Position numbers and translations under genes: made by a program. A model generated the notes under the pieces. The model had not been told where the DNA came from, ran no database searches, and was given only the letters and a program-made list of their open reading frames with translations. From positions 1 to 15,785 of the forward strand of contig JAEZUG010000095.1 of the NCBI GenBank assembly GCA_023421135.1: a stretch of DNA of 15,785 nt, in the 5' to 3' direction. Every line of letters begins with the position of its first letter. Within the stretch, counting starts at the first letter, position 1. The DNA is from Candidatus Cloacimonadota bacterium. Its GTDB lineage: Bacteria; Cloacimonadota; Cloacimonadia; Cloacimonadales; Cloacimonadaceae. Positions 13,631 to 15,785 of the stretch are shown here, in pieces.

Positions 13631-14587
13631 ATGGAAAACAACATAAGAACAACAGAATTGCAGACTTACGTAGGCCAGGAGATCACCAGCTTCTATCTGG
13701 TGGCAGAAAAGGAACTCAGAGAAGGCAAGAACGATCATTACCTGCGCTTAAAACTGCGTGACAAAAGCGGTAGCGTGAGCGCCAATGTCTGGAAAGATGC
13801 CAAAAATGCCGCGGAAGGTTTTGAAGCCGGAGACGTTATCAAGATCAAAGGTAGTGTCGTTAGTTACAAAGGGCAGATCCAGATAAGTGTCACCAAAATC
13901 CGTTTTGCAGATCACTCCGAGTATGATATCAACGAGTTTTTGGCCACCAGCAGCCGCAATCCGGATGAGATGGCCGATGAACTATTCAAGATTATAGATA
14001 GTTTCCAGAATCCCTTTTTGAATAAGCTTTTACACTCCATCTTCGACGATCAGGATTTCTTTGCCCGCTACCTGAAAGCACCTGCTGCCAAGAGCTGGCA
14101 TCATAACTATATTCATGGGCTCATCGAGCACACCTTGTCCGTGGCCGGCCTTTGTGAATATGCCTCCGGAGTCTATCCTGTGGATCGTGATATGCTACTC
14201 AGCGGTGCACTTCTGCACGACGTTGCCAAGGTCTATGAATATGATAGCTCCAATGCTATAGAATTTACTGATATCGGACGGTTGATTGGCCACTTGAGCC
14301 TATCAGACCAGTTGGTCTGTGAAAAAGCTTCCCGCATTCCCGGTTTTCCGGAGGAAGTGCTGCTCAATCTGCGTCACCTGATTCTCTCTCATCATGGCAC
14401 TTACGAGAACGCTTCTGTAAGGCTGCCCCAGACTATTGAAGCAGTTGTCCTGCATCATTGCGACAACCTCGATGCTCAGAGTACAGGAGTTGCCCAGGTG
14501 ATTTCAGCCAGCCCCGATAATGCCGTCTGGAGCGAGTTTGACCGCTTGAACAACCGTTATTACCACATCTATCGACCCAGCAATTGA
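13631..14587 (+). CDS. YhaM-type 3'-5' exoribonuclease (OB-fold + HD domain)
   Basis: The 318 residues combine an N-terminal OB nucleic-acid-binding fold (about 14-95; YLRLKLRDKSGSVSANVW, GDVIKIKGSVVSYKGQIQ) with a metal-dependent HD phosphohydrolase domain (about 150-300). Likely metal ligands are His167 (IEHTLS), His196-Asp197 (LLHDVAK), His254-His255 (LSHHG) and Asp278 (HHCDNLDA). This architecture defines the YhaM/CBF1 family, which trims single-stranded RNA or DNA from the 3' end. Length fits the family (about 310-320). The start has AAGGA about 5 nt upstream, overlapping the preceding stop region, and the stop shares one base with the next start. Substrate preference cannot be read from sequence. 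Confidence 0.9.
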   Translation: MENNIRTTELQTYVGQEITSFYLVAEKELREGKNDHYLRLKLRDKSGSVSANVWKDAKNAAEGFEAGDVIKIKGSVVSYKGQIQISVTKIRFADHSEYDINEFLATSSRNPDEMADELFKIIDSFQNPFLNKLLHSIFDDQDFFARYLKAPAAKSWHHNYIHGLIEHTLSVAGLCEYASGVYPVDRDMLLSGALLHDVAKVYEYDSSNAIEFTDIGRLIGHLSLSDQLVCEKASRIPGFPEEVLLNLRHLILSHHGTYENASVRLPQTIEAVVLHHCDNLDAQSTGVAQVISASPDNAVWSEFDRLNNRYYHIYRPSN

Positions 14588-15372
14588 TGTTTCAGGTCAG
14601 CGTTCTGGCCAGCGGGAGCAAAGGCAACAGCCTGCTGGTACGAAGTGATAATACTGCTATAATACTGGATGCGGGAATCTCTGCCAAGCGGATCTTTGCT
14701 GCCCTGGAGAGCTTTCAGATAGATAAGGAAATGGTTCAAGCCATCCTCATCACTCACGAGCATTCAGATCATTGCGGCTCCGCTGGCGCTCTATCGCGCC
14801 TGCTGAAGCGTCCCGTCTATATCACCCGTGATACCTACAGCTATTCGGTTCACAAGCTGGGTGACCTGCACGATCGGATCGAATTCTTCCGTTCTGGGGA
14901 TGAGTTTCGGATAGGGGAGATAGTCTGCGAGCCCTTCAAGAGCTCGCATGATGCGGTGGATAGCTGCAACTTCATCTTCACCAGCGAGAATCATCCCAGC
15001 AAGAAACTGGGAGTGGCAACAGACTTGGGTTATGCCATGAAGCTCTCCCTTTCCAAGCTGAGTCACAGCACCACATTGGTGCTGGAGAGCAACCATGATG
15101 AAAAGATGCTGATCGACGGACCCTATGAATGGCATCTCAAACAAAGAGTGAAGAGCAATCATGGACACTTATCCAACAAACAGGCAGTAGGCTTGATTAG
15201 CCAAATCCATCATACCGGGCTCCAAAACCTGGTGCTGGCTCACTTGAGCGAGATCAACAACCACCCCGACCTGGCCCAACAGACTATGCAGGACTATCTG
15301 GATAGCATCCGTAGCGATGTAGCCCTCTATATAGCCTCTCCCAGCGAGCCCACTCCCCTGATAAATATATAA
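14587..15372 (+). CDS. Metallo-beta-lactamase-fold hydrolase, YycJ/WalJ type
   Basis: This 261-residue cytoplasmic enzyme has the MBL fold. It begins FQVSVLASGSKGNSLLV, a pattern typical of the YycJ/WalJ family. The zinc motif HEHSDH lies at 57-62, with further ligands His121 (SSHDA), Asp146 (ATDLGY) and a late His in LAHLSEINNHP (about 218-226). Family members are putative DNA/RNA exonucleases; WalJ in Gram-positive bacteria is linked to cell-wall/DNA-replication coordination, but no such regulators are next to it here. A TTG at 14584 would add one residue. The ATG at 14587, overlapping the yhaM TGA by one base, is preferred because it gives the family N-terminus. It is the last gene of the apparent operon. 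Confidence 0.9.
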   Translation: MFQVSVLASGSKGNSLLVRSDNTAIILDAGISAKRIFAALESFQIDKEMVQAILITHEHSDHCGSAGALSRLLKRPVYITRDTYSYSVHKLGDLHDRIEFFRSGDEFRIGEIVCEPFKSSHDAVDSCNFIFTSENHPSKKLGVATDLGYAMKLSLSKLSHSTTLVLESNHDEKMLIDGPYEWHLKQRVKSNHGHLSNKQAVGLISQIHHTGLQNLVLAHLSEINNHPDLAQQTMQDYLDSIRSDVALYIASPSEPTPLINI

Positions 15373-15420
15373 AAGCCGTTCCCTCTGGAAAGCCACCGCA
15401 TAGAACTCCAATGAGAGCGG

Positions 15421-15439
15421 AAGCGACATCTTGTCGCTT
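15421..15439. terminator. Hairpin AAGCGACA/TGTCGCTT downstream of the MBL gene
   Basis: A perfect 8-bp stem (15421-15428 with 15432-15439) has a 3-nt loop TCT and lies about 50 nt after the last stop codon. It is the first stable hairpin after the operon and might help end the transcript or protect its 3' end. It lacks a T-run, so intrinsic termination is doubtful; it may be one more palindromic spacer element. Confidence 0.3.
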
Positions 15440-15443
15440 AACA

Positions 15444-15464
15444 GTGATTAGGGACTAGGGATTA
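15444..15464. repeat. Heptamer array GTGATTA-GGGACTA-GGGATTA
   Basis: Three consecutive 7-nt units (15444-15450, 15451-15457, 15458-15464) again have 7-nt periodicity. On the other strand they read TAATCCC, TAGTCCC and TAATCAC, related in style to the ATCACTG units near 3216. The array directly abuts copy B of the dispersed repeat. Confidence 0.6.
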
Positions 15465-15522
15465 GAGCTGCGCTGCTGCCGCTCGTGAAATAAGCTACCG
15501 AATAGCACGCAGATGACTGGAT
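15465..15522. repeat. Dispersed intergenic repeat, copy B (partner at 2946-3002)
   Basis: This is a close match to 2946-3002 in the same orientation, with a 1-nt insertion (GTGAAATAAGC against GTGAACAAGC) and a few substitutions. The sub-block AATAGCACGC (15501-15510) also occurs at 232-241 in the left spacer, suggesting a further decayed copy there. It is non-coding. Confidence 0.8.
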
Positions 15523-15636
15523 AGACTGGATCAACAGGATAGAACTACGAGATGAAAGCCCTGAAGGGGCGACCATCTGATAGCGATCGGCAGCAGCCCA
15601 TCGACCAGATCAACTAAAGTCCAACATAAAACAAGT

Positions 15637-15690
15637 ATCCCCCCCCCCTGTCATGAAAACCTCGGTTTTTCATGACAGGGGGTGAGGGAT
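15637..15690. repeat. Long hairpin with ATCCC...GGGAT ends and a C10 run
   Basis: A perfect 16-bp core stem (15644-15659 with 15667-15682; inner part TGTCATGAAAA) has a 7-nt loop CCTCGGT. Outer arms ATCCC (15637-15641) and GGGAT (15686-15690) extend it across a small internal loop. The left arm contains ten consecutive C (15639-15648), whereas the right arm reads GGGGGTGAGGGAT. Ends and layout resemble the palindrome at 506-554 although the interiors differ. There is no T-run after it, so a terminator role is not favoured. Confidence 0.7.
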
Positions 15691-15747
15691 TAAACCATAA
15701 ATCTTGTCTATCCGGCGCATGACCCGGGGTTCCGCTCCTCCACCCCA

Positions 15748-15767
15748 CCAAACCGCAAGCGGTTTGG
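15748..15767. repeat. Palindrome CCAAACCGC-AA-GCGGTTTGG
   Basis: The 9-nt arms are perfectly complementary with a 2-nt centre, near the right window edge. It could be part of a larger element continuing beyond the window. No function is assigned. Confidence 0.55.
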
Positions 15768-15785
15768 CGAGGACACCGGTCGCTT

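Larger units (their letters stand above)
15373..15785. other. Gene-free spacer rich in repeats, right end of window
   Basis: No gene is supported in these 413 bases. They contain a hairpin, a heptamer array, a dispersed repeat shared with the spacer after the beta-helix gene, a block reading AAAGCCCTGAAGGGGCGAC (about 15555-15573), a long hairpin and a terminal palindrome. There is no clear intrinsic terminator with a T-run right after the MBL gene. No start of a further gene is recognisable before the window ends. Confidence 0.7.

Noticed and set aside
15540..15785. Insertion sequence or transposase remnant at the right end
   Set aside because: There is no transposase-like reading frame, no clear terminal inverted repeats with target duplication; only isolated palindromes are visible.

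Overview
The window looks like a chromosomal segment from a bacterium of the FCB superphylum, most likely a Cloacimonadota (WWE1) relative. The evidence is two secreted proteins ending in type IX secretion/FlgD-Ig-like C-terminal sorting domains, moderate GC, an IF-2 with a long Pro/Glu/Lys-rich linker, and gene-free spacers packed with short tandem repeats and palindromes. The phylum is inferred from overall style, not from a marker-gene comparison.

Left part (1-763): no plus-strand gene is supported. On the minus strand, positions 1-118 carry what reads as the 5' part of a cobalamin (B12) riboswitch running off the left edge, so a B12-related gene probably lies just outside, reading leftward. 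The rest is a mosaic: heptamer arrays at 192-229 and 333-353, an 11-bp x4 array at 283-326 with inverted units at 249-270, and four hairpins (448-474, 506-554, 586-616, 630-646). At 764-2923 is a secreted right-handed beta-helix protein with a C-terminal sorting domain.

Spacer 2924-3410 holds repeats, then a sigma70-like promoter (3253-3280) and a leader with a terminator-like hairpin (3350-3376). It leads into a tightly packed plus-strand operon: rimP, nusA, ylxR, an L7Ae-family gene, infB, rbfA, a DHH phosphoesterase of NrnA type, truB and ribF. Most junctions overlap by 1-13 nt or are separated by 2-13 nt; only the rbfA-nrnA gap is longer. This is the classical nus-inf operon of transcription/antitermination, ribosome maturation, translation initiation, nanoRNA turnover, tRNA psi55 formation and flavin cofactor synthesis. 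No rpsO or pnp follows.

Instead, ribF overlaps by 13 nt a second secreted, sorting-domain protein (11704-13623) with a degenerate, cysteine-free thioredoxin/Omp28-like segment. It is followed without a real gap by a YhaM-type OB-HD 3'-5' exoribonuclease and a YycJ/WalJ-type metallo-beta-lactamase-fold hydrolase. The last 413 bases (15373-15785) have no gene and hold repeats related to those in the two left-hand spacers.

The coding part is mostly well-known housekeeping. The most interesting items are the partial B12 riboswitch, the surface-protein gene embedded in the translation operon, the very acidic tail on RbfA, the operon leader hairpin, and the families of palindromic and tandem intergenic repeats that recur across the three spacers.
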